Of a stretch of DNA of 64,000 nucleotides, positions 36,771 through 45,668 are shown piece by piece. Source of the stretch: Bacteroidota bacterium (GTDB taxonomy: Bacteria > Bacteroidota > Bacteroidia > Bacteroidales > Cfx3-03); NCBI GenBank assembly GCA_013390605.1, contig JACAUB010000001.1:348595-412594 (forward strand). Reading direction: 5' to 3'. Both the position numbers and the translations under genes were made by a program. Below the pieces are notes generated by a model, which made no database searches, was not told the origin of the DNA, and saw only the letters and a list, made by a program, of their open reading frames with translations. Numbering within the stretch: position 1 is the stretch's first letter; each line of letters opens with the position of its first letter.

Positions 36771-37724
36771 ATGAAGGTTATTGATCATATAAAAAATGCT
36801 GAGCGTACATTATTTACGCTTGAACTGCTTCCTCCTTTAAAAGGAGAGACTATAGAGACAATCTATCAGGCTATCGATCCATTGGTAGGATTTAGTCCTT
36901 CATATATTAATGTTACTTATCATCGAGAAGAGGTAGTTTATAAACCACAGGCAAATGGGTTACTTGAACGACAGGTCGTAAGGAAACGCCCTAGTAACGT
37001 GGCAATTGCGTCTGCTATTCGTTTTAAATATGGAATAGATGTTGTTCCACATATGATTTGTGGTGGTTTTAGTCCTAGTGAAACAGAAGATGGATTAATT
37101 GATCTGCATTTTTTGGGTATTGATAATGTGTTAGCATTACGTGGCGATGCTCCAAAACTAGATAAGACTTTTGTGGCAAGTAAAGGTGGACATGTTCATG
37201 CAACCGACTTGGTAAAGCAGATTAGTCGTTTAAATAAAGGGATTTATTTGGAAGAGGAATTGTTACAACCTTCGCCAACAAACTTTTGTGTCGGTGTTGC
37301 AGGTTATCCTGAGAAACATAGTGAATCTCCAAATTTGGATACTGATTTACGTTATCTTAAAGAAAAAGTAGATGCTGGAGCCGATTATATTGTGACACAG
37401 CTATTCTACGATAATAGTAAGTTCTTTGCCTTTGTTGAAAAGTGCAGACAGATTGGCATTATGGTTCCTATTATACCCGGTATTAAACCAATATCTGTGA
37501 AGAACCATCTTTCAATTTTACCACGAACCTTTAATATTGATATCCCTGAAGATTTGGTAAAGGCTGTAAATGAGTGTAAAGATAATAGTATGGTTAGAGA
37601 AGTAGGTGTTGAATGGGCAATACAACAAACCAAAGAGCTAATGCAGTTTGGGGTGCCTGCTATTCATTTTTATACCATGGGAAAACCCGATAATATTTGT
37701 AAAATAGCCAAAGCTATTTTTTAG
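36771..37724 (+). CDS. metF: 5,10-Methylenetetrahydrofolate reductase
   Basis: A 317-aa FAD-dependent TIM-barrel enzyme that makes 5-methyl-THF for MetH. The recognisable sequence is TLFTLELLPPLKGETIETIY near the N-terminus, PSYINVTYHREE, VPHMICGGFSPSETEDGLID, NVLALRGDAPK (FAD contact), CVGVAGYPEKHSESPN and DYIVTQLFYDNSKFFAFV. It ends AIHFYTMGKPDN. It starts 99 bases after metH; the GGGP synthase begins 18 bases after its stop, so metF is probably the first or second gene of a run. Gene order with metH and ahcY gives a complete methyl cycle. Confidence 0.95.
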   Translation: MKVIDHIKNAERTLFTLELLPPLKGETIETIYQAIDPLVGFSPSYINVTYHREEVVYKPQANGLLERQVVRKRPSNVAIASAIRFKYGIDVVPHMICGGFSPSETEDGLIDLHFLGIDNVLALRGDAPKLDKTFVASKGGHVHATDLVKQISRLNKGIYLEEELLQPSPTNFCVGVAGYPEKHSESPNLDTDLRYLKEKVDAGADYIVTQLFYDNSKFFAFVEKCRQIGIMVPIIPGIKPISVKNHLSILPRTFNIDIPEDLVKAVNECKDNSMVREVGVEWAIQQTKELMQFGVPAIHFYTMGKPDNICKIAKAIF

Positions 37725-37742
37725 TATACTTGTAGTCTAAAA

Positions 37743-38501
37743 ATGCCGGTAATGGATATCTATAATCAAATCACCGCGAAGAAATTAAACGGGAAGAAAA
37801 GTTTTGCAGTTCTGGTTGATCCTGACAAACTTGACGATAAACAGATCCTAAAACTTGCTGACCTTGCATTGAAGGCAGAAGTGGATTATTTCTTTGTTGG
37901 AGGAAGTCTTCTTGTAAATAATGCCCTTGATTCATGCATTACAACGTTAAAAAAGGAGACTGCCATCCCGGTAATTTTGTTTCCTGGAAATAATATGCAG
38001 CTCAGTTATCGTGCTGATGGCATTCTTTTTCTCTCATTGATCTCGGGACGAAATGCTGAAATGCTAATCGGTCGTCATGTTGTTACAGCACCCTATCTGA
38101 AACTAACATCGCTGGAAATAATCTCTACTGGTTATATGTTGGTTGAGAGTGGTAGACCTACCTCAGTTTCTTATATGAGCAATTCTGTACCTATTCCTTC
38201 CGATAAGGTTGATATTGCATGTTGCACTGCTATGGCGGGTGAGATGCTGGGGCTGAAATTAATCTTTATGGATGGTGGAAGTGGTGCTTTAAATCCTATA
38301 TCGCAAGCCATGATTAGTGGCGTTAGTAATAGTATCTCTATTCCTTTGATTGTGGGTGGTGGGATTCGTACACCCGAATTAGCTGCAACAAATTGTAAGG
38401 CAGGTGCCGATATTCTTGTTGTTGGAAATGCTATTGAAAAAGATGCGAGTCTCATTACTGAAATATCACAAGCTATCCATGGAAGTTCTTTAACAAAATA
38501 A
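37743..38501 (+). CDS. Geranylgeranylglyceryl phosphate synthase family (PcrB-like)
   Basis: A 252-aa TIM-barrel prenyltransferase that in archaea joins geranylgeranyl diphosphate to glycerol-1-phosphate. Residues seen are FAVLVDPDKLDD (the Mg-binding Asp near residue 27), YFFVGGSL, VILFPGN, FMDGGSGALNP, VGGGIRTPEL and VVGNAIEKD (phosphate cup). The start could also be Met4. Bacteroidota homologues form the group II clade (known for Flavobacterium), with unsettled physiological role; no archaeal lipid pathway partners are in the window. It sits in a tight run metF-18 bp-this-6 bp-peptidase. Confidence 0.9.
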   Translation: MPVMDIYNQITAKKLNGKKSFAVLVDPDKLDDKQILKLADLALKAEVDYFFVGGSLLVNNALDSCITTLKKETAIPVILFPGNNMQLSYRADGILFLSLISGRNAEMLIGRHVVTAPYLKLTSLEIISTGYMLVESGRPTSVSYMSNSVPIPSDKVDIACCTAMAGEMLGLKLIFMDGGSGALNPISQAMISGVSNSISIPLIVGGGIRTPELAATNCKAGADILVVGNAIEKDASLITEISQAIHGSSLTK

Positions 38502-38507
38502 ATCATT

Positions 38508-40646
38508 ATGATACGTATTTCTACGTTTATTCTACTGTTACTTTTTGTATTCAGTGGACATTCTTATGCCCAAACGCGTAAAATGGATTGGGCTGATCTT
38601 GCCACTCCTTCTCTCTCGGCTAAATCGTTGCGAAACCTACAATGGATGGGAACATCCGATTTTTTTACGTATAATGCTGATGGTAAAACAATCTTAAAAG
38701 GTAGTGTTAAATCGGCTCAGCCTGATACACTTTTAAAACTTCAGCAATTGAATGAGGCAGTTAAGCTACTTCAAATTACAGATCTAAAATTGTTGCCTTC
38801 GTACAAATGGGTTGATAATGATCAATTCACCTTTACGCATAAAGGTAAAGCCATAAAGTATAGTATCTCAAAAAGAACAGCTCAATTGCTGAATAGCTTC
38901 TCTACTGATGCTGCTAATGTGGATATTGAAGATTCTCAATATCGTGTTGCTTTTACCCGTGATAATAATTTGTTTGTCTCTATAGATGGTAAAGAGAAAG
39001 CCGTTACTCAGGATACAGATAAAGGTATTGTGAACGGACAATCTGTTCATAGAAATGAATTTGGCATAAAGGGCGGAATATTTTGGTCACCCAAAGGAAA
39101 TCTGTTAGCATTTTACAGAATGGACGAGCGGATGGTAGCAGAGTATCCCATTGTAGATATCACCCAACGAATTGCTAAAGTTGATGCTATACGCTATCCT
39201 ATGGCTGGTGAAACAAGTCATCAGGTTACTTTGGGCGTTTATAATCCAACAAAAGGAACTACTCTGTTTTTGAAAACAGCAGGACCTGATGACCATTATC
39301 TGACTAATATATGTTGGGATCCTTCAGAAAAGTTTATCTATATTGCTGAACTGAACCGGGGTCAAAACCAGATGAAATATAACAAATACAATGCAGAGAC
39401 CGGAGAGTTTGTAAAGACCCTGTTCGAAGAGGCAAGTCCTCAATATGTAGAACCGCTAAATCCTGCATTATTCTTAAAGACGAAGCCAAACCAGTTTATC
39501 TGGCAAAGCCAACGTGATGGATATACTCATTTATATCTTTATGATACAGAAGGAAATCTGATAAAGCAGCTTACCAAAGGAAATTGGGTAGTAACCAATG
39601 TAAATGGTTTTGATCAAACAGAGCGCAAGTTGTTTTATACCTCAACAGCAGTTAGTCCTATTCAACGCCATCTTTACGTACTTGATATGAAAAGTGGAAC
39701 TACTACTTGTTTAACACAGCTTCATGGGACCCACGCCGCTCAAATAAGTACGAATGGTCGTTTTATCCTTGATATGCTTTCCAGTACTGATATTGCAAAG
39801 CGATATGATTTGATTGATGCTACTAGTGGAAAGTTAATTCGCACCCTTCAGGAGGATATAAATCCATGGAAGAACATTCAGCGCGGAGAGATTACAGTAG
39901 GTACACTCAAAAGTAAGGATGGATCTGATCTATACTATCGTTTGACTAAACCCGCTGACTTTGATCCTACAAAGAAATATCCTGTTATCTTTTATGTATA
40001 TGGTGGTCCTCATTCTCAACTGGTAACTGACACCTGGATGGGAGGTGGTAATGCATGGTTTCAGCTTTTAGCTGCTAAAGGCTATGTTGTTTTCACTCTT
40101 GACAATCATGGAACATCCGATCGGGGTTTTGCTTTTGAGAGCATAATTCATCGAAATCTAGGAACTATTGAAGTAGATGATCAGATGGTGGGTGTTAATT
40201 ATCTGAAGTCATTACCTTTTGTAGATGCAGATCGTATGGCTGTTGACGGATGGAGTTATGGTGGTTTCATGACCCTTTCATTGATGCTAAAACAGCCTGG
40301 TGTTTTTAAAGTAGCAACTGCAGGTGGCCCCGTAATCGACTGGAAATATTATGAAGTGATGTATGGCGAGCGCTATATGGATACACCTCAAGAAAATCCT
40401 GAAGGATATAAAAATGCCAACCTTTTAAACTATGCACAAAACTTAAAAGGACGTATGTTGATTATTCATGGAACAAGCGACAATACAGTGGTATGGCAAA
40501 ACTCATTGCTATTTTTGAAGAAGTGTGTAGAAAAAGGTGTTCAAGTTGATTATTATGTCTATCCCGGTCACGAACACAATGTAGTAGGTCCTGATCGGAT
40601 CCACCTCTATAAGAAGTTGTTTCAATATTACGAAGACCATTTGTAA
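38508..40646 (+). CDS. Dipeptidyl peptidase IV-like serine protease (S9B)
   Basis: A 712-aa secreted exopeptidase that removes Xaa-Pro dipeptides. A signal peptide covers residues 1-21 (FILLLLFVFSGHSYAQ). An eight-bladed DPPIV N-terminal propeller spans about 40-470 (FWSPKGNLLAFYRMDERMVA, FLWQSQRDGYTHLYLYD-type sequence). The alpha/beta hydrolase carries the triad Ser583 in DGWSYGGFM, Asp658 in GTSDNTV and His690 in YPGHEHN. The N-terminal DPPIV double-Glu loop region is represented by DERMVAEYP. Its start is 6 bases after the GGGP synthase, so they are co-transcribed. A strong terminator follows. Confidence 0.93.
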   Translation: MIRISTFILLLLFVFSGHSYAQTRKMDWADLATPSLSAKSLRNLQWMGTSDFFTYNADGKTILKGSVKSAQPDTLLKLQQLNEAVKLLQITDLKLLPSYKWVDNDQFTFTHKGKAIKYSISKRTAQLLNSFSTDAANVDIEDSQYRVAFTRDNNLFVSIDGKEKAVTQDTDKGIVNGQSVHRNEFGIKGGIFWSPKGNLLAFYRMDERMVAEYPIVDITQRIAKVDAIRYPMAGETSHQVTLGVYNPTKGTTLFLKTAGPDDHYLTNICWDPSEKFIYIAELNRGQNQMKYNKYNAETGEFVKTLFEEASPQYVEPLNPALFLKTKPNQFIWQSQRDGYTHLYLYDTEGNLIKQLTKGNWVVTNVNGFDQTERKLFYTSTAVSPIQRHLYVLDMKSGTTTCLTQLHGTHAAQISTNGRFILDMLSSTDIAKRYDLIDATSGKLIRTLQEDINPWKNIQRGEITVGTLKSKDGSDLYYRLTKPADFDPTKKYPVIFYVYGGPHSQLVTDTWMGGGNAWFQLLAAKGYVVFTLDNHGTSDRGFAFESIIHRNLGTIEVDDQMVGVNYLKSLPFVDADRMAVDGWSYGGFMTLSLMLKQPGVFKVATAGGPVIDWKYYEVMYGERYMDTPQENPEGYKNANLLNYAQNLKGRMLIIHGTSDNTVVWQNSLLFLKKCVEKGVQVDYYVYPGHEHNVVGPDRIHLYKKLFQYYEDHL

Positions 40647-40666
40647 GATGAGTTAAAATATATGAA

Positions 40667-40710
40667 AAGGCAGCTGAAAAGGATTTATTTTTCAGCAGCC
40701 TTCTTTTCTT
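40667..40710 (+). terminator. Terminator after the metF-to-peptidase run
   Basis: AAGGC-A-GCTGAAAA pairs with TTTTCAGC-A-GCCTT, an A-A mismatch in a 13-bp stem, followed by CTTTTCTT. It begins 20 bases after the peptidase stop codon. Confidence 0.75.
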
Positions 40711-40764
40711 ATACGGTAGTGTGATATTTCAGTAGAAATGGCGCCTCTTACATTAAAAAACTTT

Positions 40765-40772
40765 TAACTTTG
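40765..40772 (+). promoter_or_regulatory. -7 element (TAACTTTG) for tRNA-Thr
   Basis: TAACTTTG followed by CATGC, 15 bases before the 5' end of the tRNA, the spacing expected of a short-leader tRNA promoter. Confidence 0.6.
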
Positions 40773-40787
40773 CATGCAGTTTACAAT

Positions 40788-40862
40788 GCCTCTTTAGCTC
40801 AGTGGTAGAGCAGCTCACTCGTAATGAGCAGGTCGAGGGTTCAAGTCCCTTGAGAGGCTCCA
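40788..40862 (+). tRNA. tRNA-Thr (anticodon CGT)
   Basis: All arms fold: acceptor GCCTCTT/GAGAGGC, D stem GCTC/GAGC, anticodon stem GCTCA/TGAGC around loop CTCGTAA (anticodon CGT, reads ACG), and T stem with TTCAAGT loop. The discriminator T is at 40859 and CCA is encoded at 40860-40862. It has its own promoter and terminator. Confidence 0.97.
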
Positions 40863-40873
40863 GATTAGTTTTT

Positions 40874-40912
40874 AGAAAAAGCCTGTAAATAATTAATCTA
40901 CAGGCTTTTTCT
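40874..40912 (+). terminator. Terminator after tRNA-Thr
   Basis: AGAAAAAGCCTGTA and TACAGGCTTTTTCT form a 14-bp perfect stem, 11 bases past the encoded CCA, with the T-run in the right arm. Confidence 0.85.
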
Positions 40913-41390
40913 ATTGGAGCTGTATTTATACGATATACTACGACATGTTTTATAGTTTGTAAATGTAAAATCCAGAACATTACACTTGGATAGTGAATAT
41001 AAATTTCACAAATATCCAGAACATAAAAGCTACACATGGGATCGATGATAGGATTTTTTTGAAACTTCTTCGGTGAAAAAAAATCAGTGTGATCATGCAG
41101 ATTTTAGGAAATCCTACAGAAACTATTTTCATGAAGGTCTCTTGGTGGTATAATCAGTAAGTAAAATATAGAATTTTCAAAACGGATTACTGTAATGGAT
41201 TTAGTGATTGAAATTGGTTCTGATTTTTTTCTGTAACTATCTCTTTTAGTAAAAGATAAAGCACTATGAAATTATATCTTTGTCTGGAAATTAAATGGAA
41301 TTTGCAGCTTATTCTCTATAGCTGCTGAATAAGTGTATGCACTATTTATCATTTAATGATAGAATACATCACCTGATTCTTTATAAATCA
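40913..41390. other. Non-coding gap downstream of kdpE
   Basis: AT-rich, with no supported coding frame. GCAGCT and AGCTGC near 41304-41325 give a weak hairpin that could end the kdp transcript, and a TATCTTTG box at 41275 has no gene to drive. An antisense frame over the tRNA is spurious. Confidence 0.4.
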
Positions 41391-42074
41391 TTAACAGCCA
41401 AATCGGTAACCGATACCCGATTCTGTGTTTAATAATCGTGGTTTAGCAGGATCGTCTTCAACCTTTTTCCGTAATTGGGCAATGAATACTCTCAGATATT
41501 GGGTTTGTTCTACATACCCCATGCCCCAAACTTCTTTTAAAATATATTGATGTGTTAAAACTCTGCCTTCATTCTTTGCTAATAATGCGAGTAGTGAAAA
41601 TTCGGTTGAAGTGAGTTTTATGATTTCGTGGTTCTTACGAGCTATGTGATTAACTAAATCAATTGTTAATAATCCAAATTCTAATATAGGACTATCTGAA
41701 ATATTTTCACTTTGCCTGATGGCAACTCTTATGCGAGCTAGTAATTCGCCTGTACGAAAGGGCTTTGTAAGATAATCATTGGCTCCATTATCAAGCGCCT
41801 TAATAATATCATCTTCAGAATTACGAACAGAAAGAATGATGACTGGTTTATGATACCATTCACGGAGTTTTTTTAAAATATCAAGTCCATCGGCATCAGG
41901 TAAACCCAAATCGAGGATAATAAGTATAGGATGTACGGTGGTTGCTAATACCAGGCCTTCCTTTCCAGTTGTTGCTTCAGCAATTTTAAACCCGTTGGCA
42001 GAAAGTGTAATCTCTAGTAGTCGACGTATTTGAACTTCATCGTCGATAATCAGTATGGTGCCGGTGTTTGTCAT
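41391..42074 (-). CDS. kdpE: Response regulator KdpE (OmpR family)
   Basis: A 227-aa protein. The receiver domain (1-120) has the acidic pair DD11-12, phosphoacceptor Asp55 in LIILDLGLPDADG, and Lys near 105 in NDYLTKPFRTGELLARI. The C-terminal winged helix (about 130-225) includes LTSTEFSLLALLAKNEGRVLTHQYILKEVWG and YLRVFIAQLRKKVEDDP. It ends IGYRFGC. It is activated by KdpD under low K+ and turns on kdpFABC. Last gene of the operon; kdpD lies 9 bases upstream. Candidate target repeats lie upstream of kdpF and of the porin gene at 53705. Confidence 0.95.
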   Translation of the reverse strand: MTNTGTILIIDDEVQIRRLLEITLSANGFKIAEATTGKEGLVLATTVHPILIILDLGLPDADGLDILKKLREWYHKPVIILSVRNSEDDIIKALDNGANDYLTKPFRTGELLARIRVAIRQSENISDSPILEFGLLTIDLVNHIARKNHEIIKLTSTEFSLLALLAKNEGRVLTHQYILKEVWGMGYVEQTQYLRVFIAQLRKKVEDDPAKPRLLNTESGIGYRFGC

Positions 42075-42083
42075 TTAATCAAT

Positions 42084-44759
42084 TTACTTGTTAAATTGTG
42101 TCATTTCAGAAATCTTAACAGGAATCTTAATGGTGAAAAGAGCACCTCCATTTTGTCTGTTTTCCGCAATTACCGTGCCTTGATGGGCTTCTATAAATCC
42201 TTTTACAATAGATAGACCCAATCCGGTTCCTCCTGCTTTTGCATTTTTTCCACGATAGAATTTGTTAAAGACCGATGATAGTTCTGCAGGAGGAAATCCA
42301 CTTCCTCTATCCATTTCCTGAATTGTAAGAAACCCATGGTCATAGAAAAACTTGATTCTGATATTTGAACCAGCTGGAGCATTTTGGGTTGTATTTAAAA
42401 CCAAGTTGTGTAAAACCTGTTCAATAAGCCCGAAATCAATATAAACCAACGGCATATCTTCAGGAATGACAGTCGAGAGGTTAAACGGGATTAGCTCCTG
42501 TTTGAGATTATCAGCTACTTTGTTTGCTAGATCATGAACATCGCACCAGTCGGGACGTGGAGTGATACGACCTGATTCAAGACGCGACATATTTAGCAGA
42601 TTTTCGATGAGTCGGTTTAACCTGACAGAGGCTGTATTAATTTCAGAATATAATTTCAATTTTGTTTCTTCGGGATAACTTTGAGATAAAAGTGTATCTG
42701 AAGCCCCCATAATAGTCGCAACCGGAATTCTCAACTCATGCGAAATCGAATTGAAGAGCGTTTTGTAAAGTTTATCCGATTCATTCAATAAGTATGCTTT
42801 TTTTGCAGTAGTTCGCAAAAACTCACGTTCGTATCTACCCGATATCTGAGATATAAAGGCTTCCCAAAATTGTTCTTCACCTTGTGTTAATATGTTCGTA
42901 TGTGCTACGGCAATAACCCCCATATTATCATTGTTTCCGGTTAAAGGATAAAATGTATAGTCAGTGGATGGTAATGTATCAGTATGTTTTCCAGCTTTAG
43001 TAGAATGTTTGAAAACCCAGGCGGCAATACTAAATTCATTTTCTGAAAGGGTTATTTTAGTTTCGTGTTGAACTTGATCATTAAGTTGGTTTAAGTCATT
43101 TTTAAGAATAATGGCACAATCTAAATTGAAATACTTCTGAATATACTTGTCTGCAATTTTAGATACCTCATCAAGTCCTGAGCCCAAAGATAATTCTCTT
43201 GTGAGTTGATAAAGAGCTTCGGTGCGTTCTTCACGAATCCTGATTTTTTTCTCCTGACGGCGAACCCTTGAAGTTAGAATTCCATTGAGCAGAGCAATGA
43301 TAAAAAACATTACAAGCATAAGCATATCTATGGGCCTTTCGATATGCAGGGTAAATTGCGGGGGAATGAAAAAATAATCCCAAATGATAGCGCTTAATGT
43401 TGCCGCAAGCAAGATAGGGCCGGTTCCGAAGAAAAGTGCTAAAAAAGATACCAAAAACAATAAAATAAAGGATACAACCTGATATCCGATAAAGTCCTTA
43501 GCAAGATAGCAAGCGGATGATGTTAAAAAGACAAATAGCGCAATAATAAAATATTGACGAATATTAGAAGTAAAAGAAGGAATAGAGACCCTTTCCTTAA
43601 AATGATCTTTTGCTTGACTATCAGATCCCAGAATATAAACATCAATGTTTCCGCTATACCGTATTAGCTTATTTACTAAATTGCCCAGTCGGAACATAGA
43701 CATTACATTTCGAATACGAGGTTTGCCAACAATAATATGTGTCACATTCTCTTTTTGTGCAAAATCGACAATAGCCTTAACAATATCAGTATTGGTAATG
43801 ATCCGAAATTTAATTCCTAATTGCTTGGTAAGGAGAATGTTTTTGTCGAGTTGTTCCCTTTCCTTCGGTGTAAGTACATGTAGTGTTTCAACGTAAATGG
43901 CCTCAATACTTGCTCCCATTGAATAGGAAAGGTTCTTCGCCCAACGCAATAATCTCTTTGATTGTTGACTATAATCAATGGCAACCAGAAGATGTAACCC
44001 TGTTTTCCATGGCCCACGAATGCGTTTATGCTGCATGTAGTCGTGTAGTTGCTTGTCTACTCTATCGGCGACAATGCGCAATGCCATTTCACGTAAGGCG
44101 GTTATATTCCCTTTGCGAAAGAAATTTTCTATAGCTTCTTTCGATCGTTCAGGGGTATATACTTTTCCCTCCGAAAGTCTTTGTAATAATTCATCGGGGA
44201 CAAGGTCTACCACTTCAACCTCATCAGCATTTTCAAAAATTTCGTCAGGCAACGTTTCACGGATGATGATACCTGTTATTTGAGCTACAGTATCAGAACG
44301 ACTTTCGAGATGTTGTACATTTAATGTTGTGTAAACATTGATTCCGTTCTCAAGAATTTCCTGGACATCCTGATATCTTTTTGTATGACGGCTTCCAGGA
44401 GCATTAGTATGGGCCAGTTCATCGACCAAAACAATCTCCGGGTTGCGAGCAAGGATGGCGTCCAAATCCATCTCATAAACTGGAGTAGATTTGTATTCGT
44501 ACGTTTTGCGAGGAATTAGTTCAAATCCCTCTACTAATTCTGCGGTTTCCTTTCTATTGTGTGTCTCAACATATCCGATGATAATATCACGGCCTTTCAA
44601 GTTTTCGGCATGGGCAGTTTGTAGCATGGTGTAAGTTTTGCCCACACCTGCACACATACCGAAGAATATTTTTAATTTACCGCGCTTACTTTTTTCTTCT
44701 TCGTTCATCAAAGAAGCTAAAAGCTCATCGGGATTTGGGCGGTTGTCCAGGAAGCTCAT
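42084..44759 (-). CDS. kdpD: Sensor histidine kinase KdpD
   Basis: An 891-aa membrane kinase sensing K+ limitation. Residues 1-250 form the KdpD N-terminal ATP-binding domain, with Walker A GMCAGVGKT (33-41) and the family signature VDELAHTNAPGSRH. A universal-stress-type domain follows (about 255-370; LLVAIDYSQQSKRLLRWAKN). Four membrane helices (DUF4118) lie near 405-500, a GAF-like segment follows, then HisKA with phosphorylatable His674 in SHELRIPVATIMG, and HATPase_c with TGLGLSIVKGF. Length is close to E. coli KdpD (894). The start is 3 bases after the preceding sensor-like gene. Complete. Confidence 0.96.
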   Translation of the reverse strand: MSFLDNRPNPDELLASLMNEEEKSKRGKLKIFFGMCAGVGKTYTMLQTAHAENLKGRDIIIGYVETHNRKETAELVEGFELIPRKTYEYKSTPVYEMDLDAILARNPEIVLVDELAHTNAPGSRHTKRYQDVQEILENGINVYTTLNVQHLESRSDTVAQITGIIIRETLPDEIFENADEVEVVDLVPDELLQRLSEGKVYTPERSKEAIENFFRKGNITALREMALRIVADRVDKQLHDYMQHKRIRGPWKTGLHLLVAIDYSQQSKRLLRWAKNLSYSMGASIEAIYVETLHVLTPKEREQLDKNILLTKQLGIKFRIITNTDIVKAIVDFAQKENVTHIIVGKPRIRNVMSMFRLGNLVNKLIRYSGNIDVYILGSDSQAKDHFKERVSIPSFTSNIRQYFIIALFVFLTSSACYLAKDFIGYQVVSFILLFLVSFLALFFGTGPILLAATLSAIIWDYFFIPPQFTLHIERPIDMLMLVMFFIIALLNGILTSRVRRQEKKIRIREERTEALYQLTRELSLGSGLDEVSKIADKYIQKYFNLDCAIILKNDLNQLNDQVQHETKITLSENEFSIAAWVFKHSTKAGKHTDTLPSTDYTFYPLTGNNDNMGVIAVAHTNILTQGEEQFWEAFISQISGRYEREFLRTTAKKAYLLNESDKLYKTLFNSISHELRIPVATIMGASDTLLSQSYPEETKLKLYSEINTASVRLNRLIENLLNMSRLESGRITPRPDWCDVHDLANKVADNLKQELIPFNLSTVIPEDMPLVYIDFGLIEQVLHNLVLNTTQNAPAGSNIRIKFFYDHGFLTIQEMDRGSGFPPAELSSVFNKFYRGKNAKAGGTGLGLSIVKGFIEAHQGTVIAENRQNGGALFTIKIPVKISEMTQFNK

Positions 44760-44762
44760 GTA

Positions 44763-45656
44763 TTATTGTTTGTTTTCTAATTTTGAAATTAACTCTATTG
44801 CTTGTTCTTCAATATCCTTTATTCGGGTTAAAATCATTTTCAACTCCTGAATATCGTTAAGTGTAAGCTCTTTCTCCGAATACTCCTGTACCATTGATGC
44901 TATTTTGGGATAGGATTCACTTAATTTCTCAGCCATTTCATTAAAAACCAATGAAATTTCGTAAAATTCATCTTTTCCATCGAAATATAACCTTTGACCA
45001 TAATTACTTGAAACAATCTCCTTTATTCCATTATACAATTGAAAGAATCGCTCGTTGAAATAGGATGCAAAGCTATAGGTTAAACTTAATGCAATTAAAA
45101 AACACATGGCACCAATAATTGTCATTTGAATTAAAGCGTTTTTTGCCGATATTTTGGCATCATCGGTCTTTATTTCAATGGCTTTTTCGTTCAGTTTTGA
45201 TAGAGCCCCAAATTGAGGGTAAAGATTATTGAATTCTTTTTGTAATTCAGGCATGTTGGCTACCGGTTGTTTTGAGCTTATAAGTTTTACGACAGACCCA
45301 CGATATTCATTAAAGCCAACTTCAATTGCAGATGCAAGTTTATCTTCACCAATCTCTGTTATATTACTTTTCTCTAATATAAGCGACCTCTCAAATAACT
45401 TTAGTTCTTTGTCTATAAATATGCTATCTGCAATTCTTTTATTGAAAAAGCTACTAGTGATTTCTTGATTTATATTATTCAGCGCTTCAGACATGTCGCG
45501 GGCAGAAATCACTGAAATAACATTTTCTTTCAGAATTGCGCTTGTTTTCTTTGATAGTTTGTTAAGATAAAAAGCGGATAAGATGGATAATAACAAAATG
45601 ATTATAAAGAGAAATACAATTCCTAAGCTGAATTTTGTTCGGATTGATGCTTTCAT
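44763..45656 (-). CDS. HAMP-type membrane protein inside the kdp operon
   Basis: A 297-aa protein. TM1 is at about residues 10-31, a helical extracytoplasmic region of about 140 residues follows (ALNNINQEITSSFFNKRIAD, NEYRGSVVKLISSKQ), TM2 at about 176-197, then a HAMP-like linker (FFQLYNGIKEIVSSNYGQRL) and a C-terminal coiled coil. This looks like the input half of a methyl-accepting or kinase sensor (4HB-type), but no kinase, cyclase or MCP signalling domain follows. It lies between kdpC and kdpD (12- and 3-base gaps), so it probably modulates KdpD or the pump; that is inference. Confidence 0.8.
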   Translation of the reverse strand: MKASIRTKFSLGIVFLFIIILLLSILSAFYLNKLSKKTSAILKENVISVISARDMSEALNNINQEITSSFFNKRIADSIFIDKELKLFERSLILEKSNITEIGEDKLASAIEVGFNEYRGSVVKLISSKQPVANMPELQKEFNNLYPQFGALSKLNEKAIEIKTDDAKISAKNALIQMTIIGAMCFLIALSLTYSFASYFNERFFQLYNGIKEIVSSNYGQRLYFDGKDEFYEISLVFNEMAEKLSESYPKIASMVQEYSEKELTLNDIQELKMILTRIKDIEEQAIELISKLENKQ

Positions 45657-45668
45657 GACAGTTCGATT

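Noticed and set aside
40753..41037. 94-aa frame antisense to tRNA-Thr (contains GLEPSTCSLRVSCSTTELKR)
   Set aside because: A well-known artefact of tRNA-Thr read in reverse; no independent coding signs.
41275..41282. TATCTTTG -7-like box
   Set aside because: On the plus strand with no gene downstream before the antisense kdpE; treated as chance.
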